Below the pieces are notes generated by a model. It was given only the letters and a program-made list of their open reading frames with translations. It did no database searches and had not been told where the DNA came from. Position numbers and translations under genes: made by a program. Shown here in pieces: positions 1-8,764 of a stretch of DNA of 64,000 bases (position 1 is its first letter; the number at the start of each line of letters is the position of its first letter). Source of the stretch: Sphingomonas baiyangensis (GTDB taxonomy: Bacteria; Pseudomonadota; Alphaproteobacteria; Sphingomonadales; Sphingomonadaceae); the NCBI RefSeq assembly GCF_005144715.1, contig NZ_SWKR01000002.1:868001-932000 (forward strand), in the 5' to 3' direction.

Positions 1-319
1 GCCAGCGCTGGTCGATAGTACGCGTGCATACGCGCAACGCCGCACCTTGCGGCAAGGCGACCACCATGGCGGCACCGTCGAACGGCGCATCGAGCATCGG
101 CACGGCGCCTGCACCGGCCTGCGGCCCGTCCACGCGTGCCTGCGACTGGCACGCGGCGAAGCCCGGCCCACCCTCGCCCACGCGCACGCCGCGCGCACTG
201 GGGGCGAGCGCTTCGGGCGTCTCCTGCGCATCGGGCGTCTGGACGTTCGATTCGACGGTCGCGAAGTTGCATCCCGCGAGCAGGAACGTGGCAAGTAGTA
301 TGCTGCGCATGGCGCGCAT
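1..319 (-). CDS. Putative lipoprotein, C-terminal part outside the window
   Basis: The gene reads leftwards and runs off the window start, so only about 106 N-terminal residues are visible. Residues 4-16 form a short hydrophobic stretch that ends in a lipobox (LLAGC), so signal peptidase II cleavage and lipid anchoring are expected. The rest is Ala/Pro-rich. It ends in a segment with PMLDAPFDGAAMVVALPQG followed by a cysteine, which has the rhythm of an SH3-like (bacterial) domain; that domain call is an inference from a fragment. Two in-frame ATGs (319 and 310) are possible starts and neither has a strong ribosome binding site. The gene is divergent from the CHAP protein to its right, across about 160 bases that must hold both promoters. 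Its function is not recognised. Confidence 0.6.
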   Translation of the reverse strand, partial: MRAMRSILLATFLLAGCNFATVESNVQTPDAQETPEALAPSARGVRVGEGGPGFAACQSQARVDGPQAGAGAVPMLDAPFDGAAMVVALPQGAALRVCTRTIDQRW

Positions 320-478
320 CTAGCCACTGTCGCCGATCTTTGCGAGCATCGACGCGCCGCTGCGCAACTCGTCGCTTGCGCCGAACGACTGATCCCGGAG
401 TCGATTGCCGCCCCCTATCGGCCGCGGCGCGGGCATGCTCTGCACCATCGCACGAGTTTCAGGGCCTTGGGGGGTCTC

Positions 479-1018
479 ATGCATTTGGGTCGTTTCGCAG
501 CGCGTTTCGCGCTGGTGGTAAGCTGTTGCCTGCTGACTGCGCAACCCGCCTTCGCGCGCTTCTGGCAATGCGCGCCCTATGCTCGCGAGATTTCGGGCAT
601 CGCGATCTTCGGCAACGCCAATACCTGGTGGAGTCAGGCCGATGGCCGCTATGCTCGCGGCGCGACGCCGCGTGTTGGCGCGGTGCTGGCAATGGCGTCG
701 AGCCGGCGGATGCCGATGGGCCACGTCGCGATGGTATCGAAGGTCGTGAGCGACCGCGAAGTGCTGCTCACCCACGCCAACTGGTCGCGTCGTGGCGGCA
801 TCGAGCGCGACGTGCGCGCGATCGACGTATCGGCGGCGGGCGACTGGAGCTCGGTGCGGGTATGGTACGGCCCGATCGGCGATCTGGGCACCAGTGCCAA
901 CCCAGCGCACGGCTTCATCTACCCCGACGACGCGCCGGCAGCGGCACCGCTTGACGCACCCGTGCTGATCGCCACCACCAGCCCGGCTCCCATCACGGCC
1001 GCCGCGCTTGCCGACTAG
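479..1018 (+). CDS. Secreted CHAP-domain amidase/peptidase
   Basis: This 179-residue protein has an N-terminal signal peptide (hydrophobic residues 10-25, cleavage expected after AFA near residue 26). The mature part is a CHAP (NlpC/P60-like) domain. The likely nucleophile is Cys31 in [12 protein letters not shown] and the partner His is His82 in [14 protein letters not shown] proteins of this type are cell-wall amidases or endopeptidases acting on peptidoglycan in the periplasm. The ATG at 479 is preferred over an upstream in-frame TTG because GGGGGG lies about 4 bases upstream. The stop codon overlaps the stop of the convergent msrB gene. The tail after residue 150 is Ala/Pro-rich and looks disordered. 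The family call is firm; the substrate is inferred. Confidence 0.82.
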   Translation: MHLGRFAARFALVVSCCLLTAQPAFARFWQCAPYAREISGIAIFGNANTWWSQADGRYARGATPRVGAVLAMASSRRMPMGHVAMVSKVVSDREVLLTHANWSRRGGIERDVRAIDVSAAGDWSSVRVWYGPIGDLGTSANPAHGFIYPDDAPAAAPLDAPVLIATTSPAPITAAALAD

Positions 1019-1512
1019 GTCGCGCTGAACGTCATCGCCGCACCGTTCATGCAATAGCGCTTTCCGGTCGGCGGCGGGCCGTCGTCGAACACATGCCCAA
1101 GATGGCCGCCGCAGCGGCGGCATAGGACTTCGGTCCGGCGCATTCCCAGACTGTTGTCGGCCTCGAGCGCGATCGCCTGCGGGCGCGGCGCGTAGAAGCT
1201 CGGCCAGCCGGTGCCGCTGTCGAACTTGGTGCGCGACAGGAACAGCGGATGATCGCAGCCGGCGCAGCGAAAAACGCCCTCGCGCTTCTCGCGATCGAGC
1301 GGCGAGCTGAACGGGCGCTCGGTTCCGCCTTCGCGCAGGACGCGATACTGCTCGGGCGTGAGCTTGCGCTTCCACGCGGCATCGCTCAGCCGATAGGGAA
1401 AGCGTTGCGCCGCCTCGGTTCGACCTGCGCCGCCAAATGCGAGTGCGACCAGCCCGCCGCCTGCAAGAAACAACAAATGGCGACGATCTGCGCGGGGGTT
1501 CGGCTGCTGCAT
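1015..1512 (-). CDS. msrB: Peptide-methionine (R)-S-oxide reductase MsrB, exported
   Basis: MsrB reduces the R form of methionine sulfoxide in proteins. The 165-residue product has two zinc CxxC pairs (Cys83/Cys86 and Cys131/Cys134), the [16 protein letters not shown] block, and the catalytic cysteine Cys154 in RYCMNG, so it looks active. The first 30 residues carry a twin arginine ([13 protein letters not shown]) followed by a hydrophobic stretch, which suggests Tat-type export and a periplasmic repair role. The start at 1512 is chosen because the longer reading frame upstream has no signal-like or family-like sequence. The gene is convergent with the CHAP gene and the two stop codons overlap. 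Confidence 0.92.
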   Translation of the reverse strand: MQQPNPRADRRHLLFLAGGGLVALAFGGAGRTEAAQRFPYRLSDAAWKRKLTPEQYRVLREGGTERPFSSPLDREKREGVFRCAGCDHPLFLSRTKFDSGTGWPSFYAPRPQAIALEADNSLGMRRTEVLCRRCGGHLGHVFDDGPPPTGKRYCMNGAAMTFSAT

Positions 1513-1620
1513 TTCCACGATATAGGGCAACGCCACGCGCCATAAAGGGTCGCGTCGGGCGAGCGGCGGAACATCGTGCCGTTCCAAGCGGTTATGCCGA
1601 ACCATACAGCAGGTGTTCCC

Positions 1621-1872
1621 ATGGCATTCACGCAGCTCGACCCACCCCTGCCCGTTCATGTCATCGATCGCGGCGCGGGGCTTGCCTTTGCCGTCATCGA
1701 CTATGGACCCGAGCACAATCTGATCTGGGTCACCGCGCTCGATGCCAATGGCGAAATCTGGTGCGCGCCCAATCCGAAAGTCAGGATGCAGGGCAACTGG
1801 ACGATGGGGCGCGCAAGGGCGGCGGCAGTATCGAGCGAGCGCGACGCTTGCATGGGCGACAAGGCCGCCTGA
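1621..1872 (+). CDS. Conserved small hypothetical protein
   Basis: This is an 83-residue protein with no signal peptide or membrane segment. It contains the stretches [20 protein letters not shown] and [20 protein letters not shown]. The even spread of Trp, Gly and Pro looks like a small beta-rich domain that I recall as conserved in sphingomonads, without an assigned function. ATG 1621 is preferred over upstream in-frame starts because the conserved part begins right after it. The upstream AGCAGGTG is a modest ribosome binding site. The gene ends 12 bases before the convergent MarR gene. Confidence 0.65.
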   Translation: MAFTQLDPPLPVHVIDRGAGLAFAVIDYGPEHNLIWVTALDANGEIWCAPNPKVRMQGNWTMGRARAAAVSSERDACMGDKAA

Positions 1873-1884
1873 CACGCGCTCGGG

Positions 1885-2397
1885 TCAGCGCATGCTGCCG
1901 AGCGCCTCGATCCGCGCGCGCTCCGCCACCGGGACGAGCGCCTCGAGCACGGCCCAGAAGCCGCTGACCGCACCCTGCCCAGCCTGCGCATAGGCCGCCG
2001 AGAGTCGCTCGCGCAAACCATCGAACAACTGCGCTTCGAGCGCGGCGCCTTCGGTCGTCAGATGCAGCAGGCGCTGCCGGCGGTCGCGCTGGCCGACCCG
2101 TATCTCGACGAACCCGCGAGAGGTAAGGTCGCCCAGCACCCGGCCGAGCGACTGTTTGGTGATCGCCAGCAACGCCAGCAGATCGGACACGCTGAGTCCG
2201 GGGCTCCGCGCGACGAAGTACAGCGCGCGATGATGCGCGCGGCCGAGGCCATGCGCCGCCAGTTCGCCATCGATCGACCGCGTGAGATGGCTGTAGCCGA
2301 AATACAGCAACTCGATGCCGCGACGGATCTCGGGTTCGCGCAGGAACAGCGCCGAGGCGGTGCGTGGCGCGGAAGTGGTGGGCGTTGGGCCAGCCAT
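1885..2397 (-). CDS. MarR-family transcriptional regulator
   Basis: This is a 170-residue winged-helix regulator. The DNA-binding part is LSVSDLLALLAITKQSLGRV, followed by the wing (GQRDRRQRLLHLTTEG), and the whole fold is of normal MarR length. It resembles the alphaproteobacterial PetP-type MarR proteins often found beside ilvE. It starts 61 bases from the divergent ilvE gene, so the shared intergenic region could be its target. The start at 2397 (MAGPTPTTS) is favoured over longer in-frame starts, which would overlap the ilvE ribosome binding site. The ligand is unknown. Confidence 0.85.
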   Translation of the reverse strand: MAGPTPTTSAPRTASALFLREPEIRRGIELLYFGYSHLTRSIDGELAAHGLGRAHHRALYFVARSPGLSVSDLLALLAITKQSLGRVLGDLTSRGFVEIRVGQRDRRQRLLHLTTEGAALEAQLFDGLRERLSAAYAQAGQGAVSGFWAVLEALVPVAERARIEALGSMR

Positions 2398-2458
2398 GTT
2401 GACCTGTTTTGCAAGCGAACCTACCGTCACGCAACCCCTTCGACCCGCCGGAGCCATG

Positions 2459-3559
2459 ATGACGCACGCCGACCAGCCGCCTGCCTTCCCCCTGACGACG
2501 CGCGCCGACCCGATGCCCGAGGATGCAAGGATGGCGCTGCTCGCCGATCCCGGCTTCGGGCGCGTGTTCAGCGATCACATGGCGATGGCGCGCTGGAGCA
2601 CCGAAAAGGGCTGGCACGACATGGGCGTCGTGGCGCGCCGGCCCATCGAACTCGATCCGGCAACGTCGGTGCTGCATTACGCGCAGGAGATCTTCGAGGG
2701 GCTTAAGGCCTATCGCGCCGGCGATGGCGCGATCACGCTATTCCGCCCCGATGCGAATGCGCGGCGCTTCCGCCAATCGGCGGTGCGCATGGCGATGCCC
2801 GAACTGCCCGATGCGCTTTTCCTCGAATCGGTACGTGCGCTGGTCCGCGCCGATCGCGAGTGGCTGCCCGCGCTCGAGGGCGGGTCGCTGTACCTGCGCC
2901 CCTTCATGTTCGCGAGCGAAGTGTTTCTGGGCGTGAAGCCTTCGGCCGAATATCTCTATCTCGTCATTGCCTCGCCGGCGGGGGGCTATTTCAAGAGCGG
3001 TTCGCCGTCGATCAGTGTTTGGGTGTCCGAGGACTTCACGCGCGCCGCGCCCGGCGGCACCGGTGCCGCGAAGTGCGGCGGAAACTATGCCGCGAGCCTG
3101 CAGGCGCAGGCCGAGGCGATCCGCGAGGGCTGCGACCAGGTGGTGTTCCTCGACGCCGTCGAGCGCCGGCAGATCGAGGAGCTTGGTGGCATGAACCTGT
3201 TCTTCGTGTTCGACGACGGCAGCCTCGCCACGCCACCGCTGACCGGCACCATCCTGCCCGGCATCACGCGCGATTCGATCCTCACGCTCGCGCGCGACGA
3301 GGGCCTCGTGGTGCGCGAGGAGCATTACGCGATCGATGCGTGGGAAGCCGATGCGCGAAGCGGACGCCTGCGCGAGACCTTCGCCTGCGGCACTGCCGCG
3401 GTCGTGACGCCGGTAGGTCGCGTACGCGGCCGCACGCATGATTTCGCCATCGGCAATGGCGGCCCCGGCGAGATAACGAGCCGGCTGCGCGACCGCCTTG
3501 TTGCGATCCAGCGCGGCGAGGCGCCCGATACGCATGATTGGGTGCAACGGATCACCTGA
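2459..3559 (+). CDS. ilvE: Branched-chain amino acid aminotransferase (class II type)
   Basis: This enzyme transfers the amino group between glutamate and the 2-oxo acids of Leu, Ile and Val using PLP. The 366-residue length and the motif GGTGAAKCGGNYAASL, which contains the PLP-binding lysine, are typical of the longer BCAT type. The block QEIFEGLKAYR and the C-terminal GTAAVVTPVG also fit. Two adjacent ATGs exist (2456 and 2459). GGAG at 2450-2453 gives better spacing to 2459. It is divergent from a MarR gene and is followed by tRNA-Gln. Confidence 0.93.
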   Translation: MTHADQPPAFPLTTRADPMPEDARMALLADPGFGRVFSDHMAMARWSTEKGWHDMGVVARRPIELDPATSVLHYAQEIFEGLKAYRAGDGAITLFRPDANARRFRQSAVRMAMPELPDALFLESVRALVRADREWLPALEGGSLYLRPFMFASEVFLGVKPSAEYLYLVIASPAGGYFKSGSPSISVWVSEDFTRAAPGGTGAAKCGGNYAASLQAQAEAIREGCDQVVFLDAVERRQIEELGGMNLFFVFDDGSLATPPLTGTILPGITRDSILTLARDEGLVVREEHYAIDAWEADARSGRLRETFACGTAAVVTPVGRVRGRTHDFAIGNGGPGEITSRLRDRLVAIQRGEAPDTHDWVQRIT

Positions 3560-3617
3560 CCCCTTCCCTCGCGGGCAGTCGCCGCTATAAGCGCGCGTCT
3601 GCCCGCACGGGCAGCGC

Positions 3618-3692
3618 TGGGGCGTCGCCAAGTGGTAAGGCAGCGGCTTTTGGTGCCGCCATTCGCAGGTTCGAATCCTGCCGCCCCAGCCA
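3618..3692 (+). tRNA. tRNA-Gln (anticodon UUG)
   Basis: The cloverleaf can be read directly. The acceptor stem is TGGGGCG/CGCCCCA, the D arm is GCC-AAGTGGTAA-GGC, the anticodon stem is GCGGC/GCCGC with loop TTTTGGT (anticodon TTG at its centre), and the T arm is GCAGG-TTCGAAT-CCTGC. The discriminator base is G and a 3' CCA is encoded. TATAAG about 25 bases upstream is a plausible -10 element. The gene sits between ilvE and the hybrid kinase. Confidence 0.97.
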
Positions 3693-3703
3693 GCTCATTT
3701 CGG

Positions 3704-6700
3704 TCACTCGGTATACGAGCGCGTTTCGAGCATCTGCCGAATGTGGCGTAGTGTCTCGGCGACTTCGTGGCTGAACGCCTCGTGCAGTTCTACCGGGAGG
3801 CCGCCCGCGTCCCCCGCCTGTTCGATCGCGCCCAGCGCCTGCGCCAGACCATGTGCCCCGACGCTCATCGCCGCGCCGCGCAGCGCGTGCGCTTCGCTCG
3901 CCAATGCCGCCGCATCGCGTTCCGCCATTGCGGTAGCGATGCGCGCCGCGCCGGTGGACAGATTCTCGACGAACATGCCAAGCAGCTTCGCGCGCGCGCC
4001 GTCGCCCAGCACCGACAGGGCTTCGAAATCGGAGCACACAGTTGCTCGTGGCGGTCGCTCGATGTTTGGCTGATTCGATCGGCCGCCGCGCAGCAGCCGA
4101 TCGAGCGTCCGCAAGTCGACAGGCTTGGCTAGCACAGCGTCGAAACCGGCATCGGCTGCGCGCGCCATCTTCTCGGAACCCGTGCCGGCGGTCAGCGCAT
4201 ATACCGGCAACCGCCCCACAGGGCCAAGCGCGCGTACGCGGCGACATGCCTCGAATCCGTCCATCACCGGCATTCTGAGGTCGAGCAGCAGGCAGTCGAC
4301 AGGCGTGGCCGTCGCCTCGCCGCGCAGAACCGCGTCGAGCGCCGCGGCGCCATCGGCGACGGTATCGACCCGGTGGCCGAGCGAACGGATCATCTCGGCG
4401 AGCAGGAACCGATTGGTGGGATTGTCCTCCGCCAGCACCACATGCAGCCCGCGGGGCGCGGCCGCGCCGGCTTCGTCCGCCGCAGCGACGGGGCGCAGGG
4501 GTAGCTTGAACCAGAAGCGCGACCCCCGGCCGGTCTCGCTTTCCAGCCCGATCGTGCCGCCCATCGCTTCTACCAGCCGGCGACAGATCGCAAGCCCCAA
4601 GCCCGACCCGCCATAGGTGACCGCGACGCGGGCGTCGGCCTGCGTGAACGGCTCGAAGATCGCCGCGGCGCGATCGGCAGCGATGCCGATGCCGCTGTCC
4701 TCGACGGTGAAGCGCAGCCTGCCTGCTTCAGGCTCGGTCGCGATGCCGATGCTGACCGAACCGCGATCGGTGAACTTGATCGCGTTGCCCACCAGGTTGG
4801 TCAGTACGCGCTCGACGCGGGCCGGGTCGCCGATCTGAAGCGGCATCGGGTGCGCATAGTCGGTGACGAGCGACAAACCGCGCTCGTCGGCAGCCTGCGC
4901 GAACATCGCGGCCACGGCCTCGACCACGGCTGCCGGTTCGAAAGGCCGCTCGTCGAGAACGAGACGGCCCTCGTCGAGCCGCGAGAACAGCAACACGTCG
5001 TCGACGATGTCGGCCAGCAACCGGCCTGCATGCTCGATGGTGGCGATGCCGCGTTCGATCGCCGCCTCGCCACGCGAGCGGCGGAGCAGCGCGACCGCAC
5101 CGAGGATCGAGGTGAGCGGCGTGCGGATCTCGTGGCTGATCGTCGCGGTGAAGTTGGCCTTGGCCTCGAGCGCGCGTTCGGCCGTGCGGCGAGCCTCGCG
5201 CAGTTCGTCCATCGCTGCCACCTGCTCGGTGATGTCGTGCACGACGCCCCAAAGCCCCATGATCTTCCCGTTGGGCGCGCGCTCGGCCCGACCGCGGATC
5301 GACGCCCAGCGACCCGATCCGTCGGCATGGTTAAGGCGGGCTTCGCAGGCGAAAGGCACTCCCTCGGCCAGCGCCCGCTCGACATGCGCGCGCACCATCG
5401 CGCTATCCTCCGCGCGCATACGCGTGCCGAGCGTTTCGAGGCTGGGTTCGTAGGCCGTAGGCAACCCATAGATGCGATAGACCTGCGGGGACCAGAACAA
5501 CTGCTTGCTCGCCGCATCGAGCCGCCAATGCCCCAGCCGCGCCACAGCTTCGGCCATCTCGAGCACCCGCTCGCGCTCGACGATCAACGCGGCCGAACGG
5601 ATTGCCTGCTGCTCGGCGTCGCGCCGCTCGGAGATGTCGCGAATGTCGGCGATGATCTCGGGCGAGCCGTCGTCAGCTACGAACCGCAGGCTGGCCTCGA
5701 CCCAGTAGTAGCGGTTGTCTGACGCCCGGACCCGATAGGCAGCTCCCGCTTCGCCCTGTTCGGCCAGCACCAAGCCGATGAGCGCGTCGACGCGCGGACG
5801 GTCGTCAGGATGCGCAAGCTCGGAGAATGGCAGCCCTTCGAGCGCAGCGGGCGCATGCCCGAGTACGCGCTGCATCGCCGGCGATATGTATCGCTGCGTG
5901 CCGTCGGCGGCGACGCGCACGATGATGTCGGAGGAATGCTCGGCGATCAGCCGGAAACCGCGGCGCGCGGCCTCGACCGCGCGCAGGCCCTCGCGCCATT
6001 GCTCGATCAGCATCGCGGCGGGGAATGCTGTGAGCGACACCACTCCGACGAACAGGTGCAGCGTCAGTATCTGATCGGCGCGTTCGCCCGCTATCGCGCC
6101 GATCGGGCCGCTGTCGTTGAAGGTGGCGATCGTAGCCACCGTCGCGATCGAGAGCGTCGACAGCGCGGCCCCGAGCGTCCGCAGCCGGAACGCCGCGAAC
6201 ACCCCAAGCGGTGTCAGGAGATAAAGCCCGTTCTGACGCTCGGTTGCGAATATGGCGAGCGCGAGCGCGGTCGTCAGCGCGACAATCCCGGCCCCGCGCG
6301 CGGCCACGGGGCGATGCCCCAAACGGGCAATATCGCTGCGCGAGACGGCCAGCAGGCCCGGTAGGATGATGACGGGACTCAGCAAGTCGACTATCAGCCA
6401 TTTGACCGTGGCGCGCGACGTATCGATCGGCACGCCCGCCGCGATGGTCGCGATGGTCGCGAGCGCGGTGCTCGCGACGGCACTCGCCGTGACGCACGCG
6501 ACGATGATCGCAAGCGCCCGCAGATCATGCGGCGGAGCCCCCCAACGCAGCAGCAACGCCGCGGCAATCGCGACCTCCACGCCATTGGCCGCTGCATAGG
6601 CTGCGGGAAGCACCGCCGCCTCGCCCAAAACGGCGAATGCCGCGCCGGCGGCGGCTGCGACGCCCGCGAAAATAGCTCGCGCCGGCGCCGATCCGTTGTG

Positions 6701-6844
6701 CACGAGAATTACGATCAGCAGCGCATTCGCGGGCCAGATCAGCGACAGTTCGCGCGCAGCCGGCGCGACGGCGATCATCGCCAGCGCGTTCAGAAAAGCG
6801 AGCAGCGCGACCAGCGCGCGATGGCCGCGCTCGCTCCGCCTCAT
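3704..6844 (-). CDS. Hybrid sensor histidine kinase (MASE1-like, PAS, PAS, HisKA, HATPase, REC, Hpt)
   Basis: This 1046-residue membrane kinase has about eight hydrophobic segments in residues 5-285 (MASE1-like sensor region). Two PAS domains follow at about 295-405 and 430-540, the second with a DITEQ end. The dimerisation/phosphorylation domain has the H-box TISHEIRTPL (His near 570). The ATPase domain has DSGIGI and GGSGLGLAI. A receiver domain has AEDNPTNR and the acceptor Asp in LLLDLRMPVMDG. The C-terminal Hpt domain has its His in EAHALRGAAMSVGA. All phosphorelay residues are therefore present on one chain. No response regulator is next to it, so the output partner lies elsewhere. The start is uncertain: ATG 6844 is used, and an in-frame ATG at 6886 would add 14 residues. 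The signal is unknown. Confidence 0.9.
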   Translation of the reverse strand: MRRSERGHRALVALLAFLNALAMIAVAPAARELSLIWPANALLIVILVHNGSAPARAIFAGVAAAAGAAFAVLGEAAVLPAAYAAANGVEVAIAAALLLRWGAPPHDLRALAIIVACVTASAVASTALATIATIAAGVPIDTSRATVKWLIVDLLSPVIILPGLLAVSRSDIARLGHRPVAARGAGIVALTTALALAIFATERQNGLYLLTPLGVFAAFRLRTLGAALSTLSIATVATIATFNDSGPIGAIAGERADQILTLHLFVGVVSLTAFPAAMLIEQWREGLRAVEAARRGFRLIAEHSSDIIVRVAADGTQRYISPAMQRVLGHAPAALEGLPFSELAHPDDRPRVDALIGLVLAEQGEAGAAYRVRASDNRYYWVEASLRFVADDGSPEIIADIRDISERRDAEQQAIRSAALIVERERVLEMAEAVARLGHWRLDAASKQLFWSPQVYRIYGLPTAYEPSLETLGTRMRAEDSAMVRAHVERALAEGVPFACEARLNHADGSGRWASIRGRAERAPNGKIMGLWGVVHDITEQVAAMDELREARRTAERALEAKANFTATISHEIRTPLTSILGAVALLRRSRGEAAIERGIATIEHAGRLLADIVDDVLLFSRLDEGRLVLDERPFEPAAVVEAVAAMFAQAADERGLSLVTDYAHPMPLQIGDPARVERVLTNLVGNAIKFTDRGSVSIGIATEPEAGRLRFTVEDSGIGIAADRAAAIFEPFTQADARVAVTYGGSGLGLAICRRLVEAMGGTIGLESETGRGSRFWFKLPLRPVAAADEAGAAAPRGLHVVLAEDNPTNRFLLAEMIRSLGHRVDTVADGAAALDAVLRGEATATPVDCLLLDLRMPVMDGFEACRRVRALGPVGRLPVYALTAGTGSEKMARAADAGFDAVLAKPVDLRTLDRLLRGGRSNQPNIERPPRATVCSDFEALSVLGDGARAKLLGMFVENLSTGAARIATAMAERDAAALASEAHALRGAAMSVGAHGLAQALGAIEQAGDAGGLPVELHEAFSHEVAETLRHIRQMLETRSYTE

Positions 6845-6939
6845 GTTCACGCCCCAGGCCCCGCTCGGCATCGCGTGCTGCCCCACGGGCGCAGAATGCG
6901 CCCTGCCCAGGTCAGGCTATCACAGCAACGAGCGGTCCG

Positions 6940-8763
6940 TCACTCCACCGTCACGCTCTTGGCAAGGTTGCGCGGCTGATCGACATCGGTGCCCTTGGCG
7001 ACCGCTACGTGATAGGCGAGCAGCTGCACCGGTACGGCATAGACGATGGGCGCAATCAGCGGGTGCACGCTCGGCATCTCGATGGTCGCGACGGCGTCTT
7101 CGCCCGCCTGCGCCAGCCCGGCAGCATCAGAGATCAGCACCACCTGCGCGCCGCGTGCCTGCGCTTCGGCCATGTTGCTCACCGTCTTGTCAAACAGCGG
7201 GCCCGACGGTGCGAGTACGATGAGCGGGACCTGATCGTCGATGAGCGCGATCGGCCCGTGCTTCATTTCGCCCGAGGCATAGCCTTCGGCGTGGATGTAG
7301 CTGATTTCCTTGAGCTTCAGCGCGCCTTCGAGCGCCAGCGGATAATCGGGACCGCGCCCGAGATACAGGACGTCGCGTGCGCCAGCGATGGTGCCCGCCA
7401 TCTCGGCGATCTCGTCGTCATGCGCGAGAGCGGCATTGATCGCCGCCGGCACTTCGGTGAGGTGGCCGACGATCTCGCGCTCCTCTTCCGCATCCAGCTT
7501 GCCCTTGGCGCGCGCCAGATTGACCGCGAGGCATCCCATCACCGCTAGCTGGCAGGTGAAAGCCTTGGTCGAAGCGACGCCGATTTCGGGGCCGGCATGG
7601 GTGGAGAGCAGCAGGTCGACCTCGCGCGCCATCGAGCTTGTCGGAACGTTGATGATGCCCGCGGTCGTCACGCCATTGGCCTTCATGTGGCGCAAAGCCG
7701 CCAGCGTATCGGCGGTCTCGCCCGACTGGCTGACGACGACGCCGAGCGTATTGGGCAGCAGCACCGGATCGCGATAGCGGAATTCCGAGGCGACATCGAC
7801 TTCGACCGGCAGCCGCGCGAAGCGTTCGATCCAGTATTTGCCGATCATCCCCACATAGCCGGCGGTGCCGCAGGCCACGATGGTGACGCGCTCGATGCGC
7901 GAAAGGTCGAAGTCCATGTCCGGCAGCGCGACCTGCTGCTCGATCGGGCGAAGATAGCTGCGCAGCGTCTGCGCCACCATCACCGGCTGCTCGTGAATTT
8001 CCTTGAGCATGAAGTGGCGATAATTGCCCTTGTCGATCAGTGCGGGCGACACGCCCGAGGGCACGATCGCACGCTCGACCGGTGCGTTGTCACGATCGAA
8101 GATGCGCACCGCTTCGCGGGTAAGCACCGCCCAGTCGCCTTCCTCGAGATAGGCGATGCGATCCGACAGGCCCGCCAGCGCATGTGCGTCAGAGCCCAGG
8201 TAATTCTCGCCGGTGCCATAGCCGATGGTGAGCGGCGCGCCGAGGCGAGCGGCGATCAGCATGTCGGGCGCACTGGCGAACAGGAAGGCGATCGCGAACG
8301 CGCCGTGCAGCCGCGGCAGCACCGCCTTTACCGCCGACTCGGGGGTGCGCCCGCGCTTCAATTCGCGATCGACCAGATGCGCGACGACTTCGGTATCGGT
8401 CTGGCTGAGGAACGTGCGGCCATCGGCGATCAGCTCGTCGCGCAGCGGCTTGAAATTCTCGATGATGCCGTTGTGGACGATGGTCACGTCGCCCACGATG
8501 TGCGGGTGCGCATTGTCTTCGGTCGGCGCGCCATGCGTCGCCCAGCGGGTATGCGCGATGCCGAGATGGCCCGGCAGCGGCGATTCGGCCAGGCGGGCGG
8601 CCAGATTGGAAAGCTTCCCCTGTGCGCGGCGCCGCTCGATCGCGCCATCGACCAGCGTGGCGATGCCCGCCGAATCATAGCCGCGATATTCGAGCCGCTT
8701 GAGCCCTTCGAACAGCCGCTCGGCGACGGGTGCGGCCCCGACGATGCCTACGATACCACACAT
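6940..8763 (-). CDS. glmS: Glutamine--fructose-6-phosphate aminotransferase (isomerizing)
   Basis: GlmS makes glucosamine-6-phosphate from fructose-6-phosphate and glutamine, the first step of amino-sugar supply for peptidoglycan and LPS. The 607-residue protein starts MCGIVGIVG, so the N-terminal nucleophile cysteine is present. The glutaminase domain covers about residues 2-215 and two SIS sugar-binding domains follow (about 285-420 and 455-595). The end, PRNLAKSVTVE, is canonical. It lies one base after the glmU stop, with AAGGCGACG as ribosome binding site inside the glmU end. The two genes form an operon for UDP-GlcNAc synthesis. No glmS-type ribozyme is seen. Confidence 0.97.
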   Translation of the reverse strand: MCGIVGIVGAAPVAERLFEGLKRLEYRGYDSAGIATLVDGAIERRRAQGKLSNLAARLAESPLPGHLGIAHTRWATHGAPTEDNAHPHIVGDVTIVHNGIIENFKPLRDELIADGRTFLSQTDTEVVAHLVDRELKRGRTPESAVKAVLPRLHGAFAIAFLFASAPDMLIAARLGAPLTIGYGTGENYLGSDAHALAGLSDRIAYLEEGDWAVLTREAVRIFDRDNAPVERAIVPSGVSPALIDKGNYRHFMLKEIHEQPVMVAQTLRSYLRPIEQQVALPDMDFDLSRIERVTIVACGTAGYVGMIGKYWIERFARLPVEVDVASEFRYRDPVLLPNTLGVVVSQSGETADTLAALRHMKANGVTTAGIINVPTSSMAREVDLLLSTHAGPEIGVASTKAFTCQLAVMGCLAVNLARAKGKLDAEEEREIVGHLTEVPAAINAALAHDDEIAEMAGTIAGARDVLYLGRGPDYPLALEGALKLKEISYIHAEGYASGEMKHGPIALIDDQVPLIVLAPSGPLFDKTVSNMAEAQARGAQVVLISDAAGLAQAGEDAVATIEMPSVHPLIAPIVYAVPVQLLAYHVAVAKGTDVDQPRNLAKSVTVE

Positions 8764-8764
8764 G

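Noticed and set aside
320-1543. 407-residue open frame on the minus strand across the CHAP and msrB genes
   Set aside because: It lies in a different frame from msrB, is Arg-rich with no domain, and conflicts with two well-supported genes.
3704-6844. Assigning a ligand or pathway to the hybrid kinase
   Set aside because: MASE1 and PAS domains do not define a signal, and there is no adjacent target gene or regulator.
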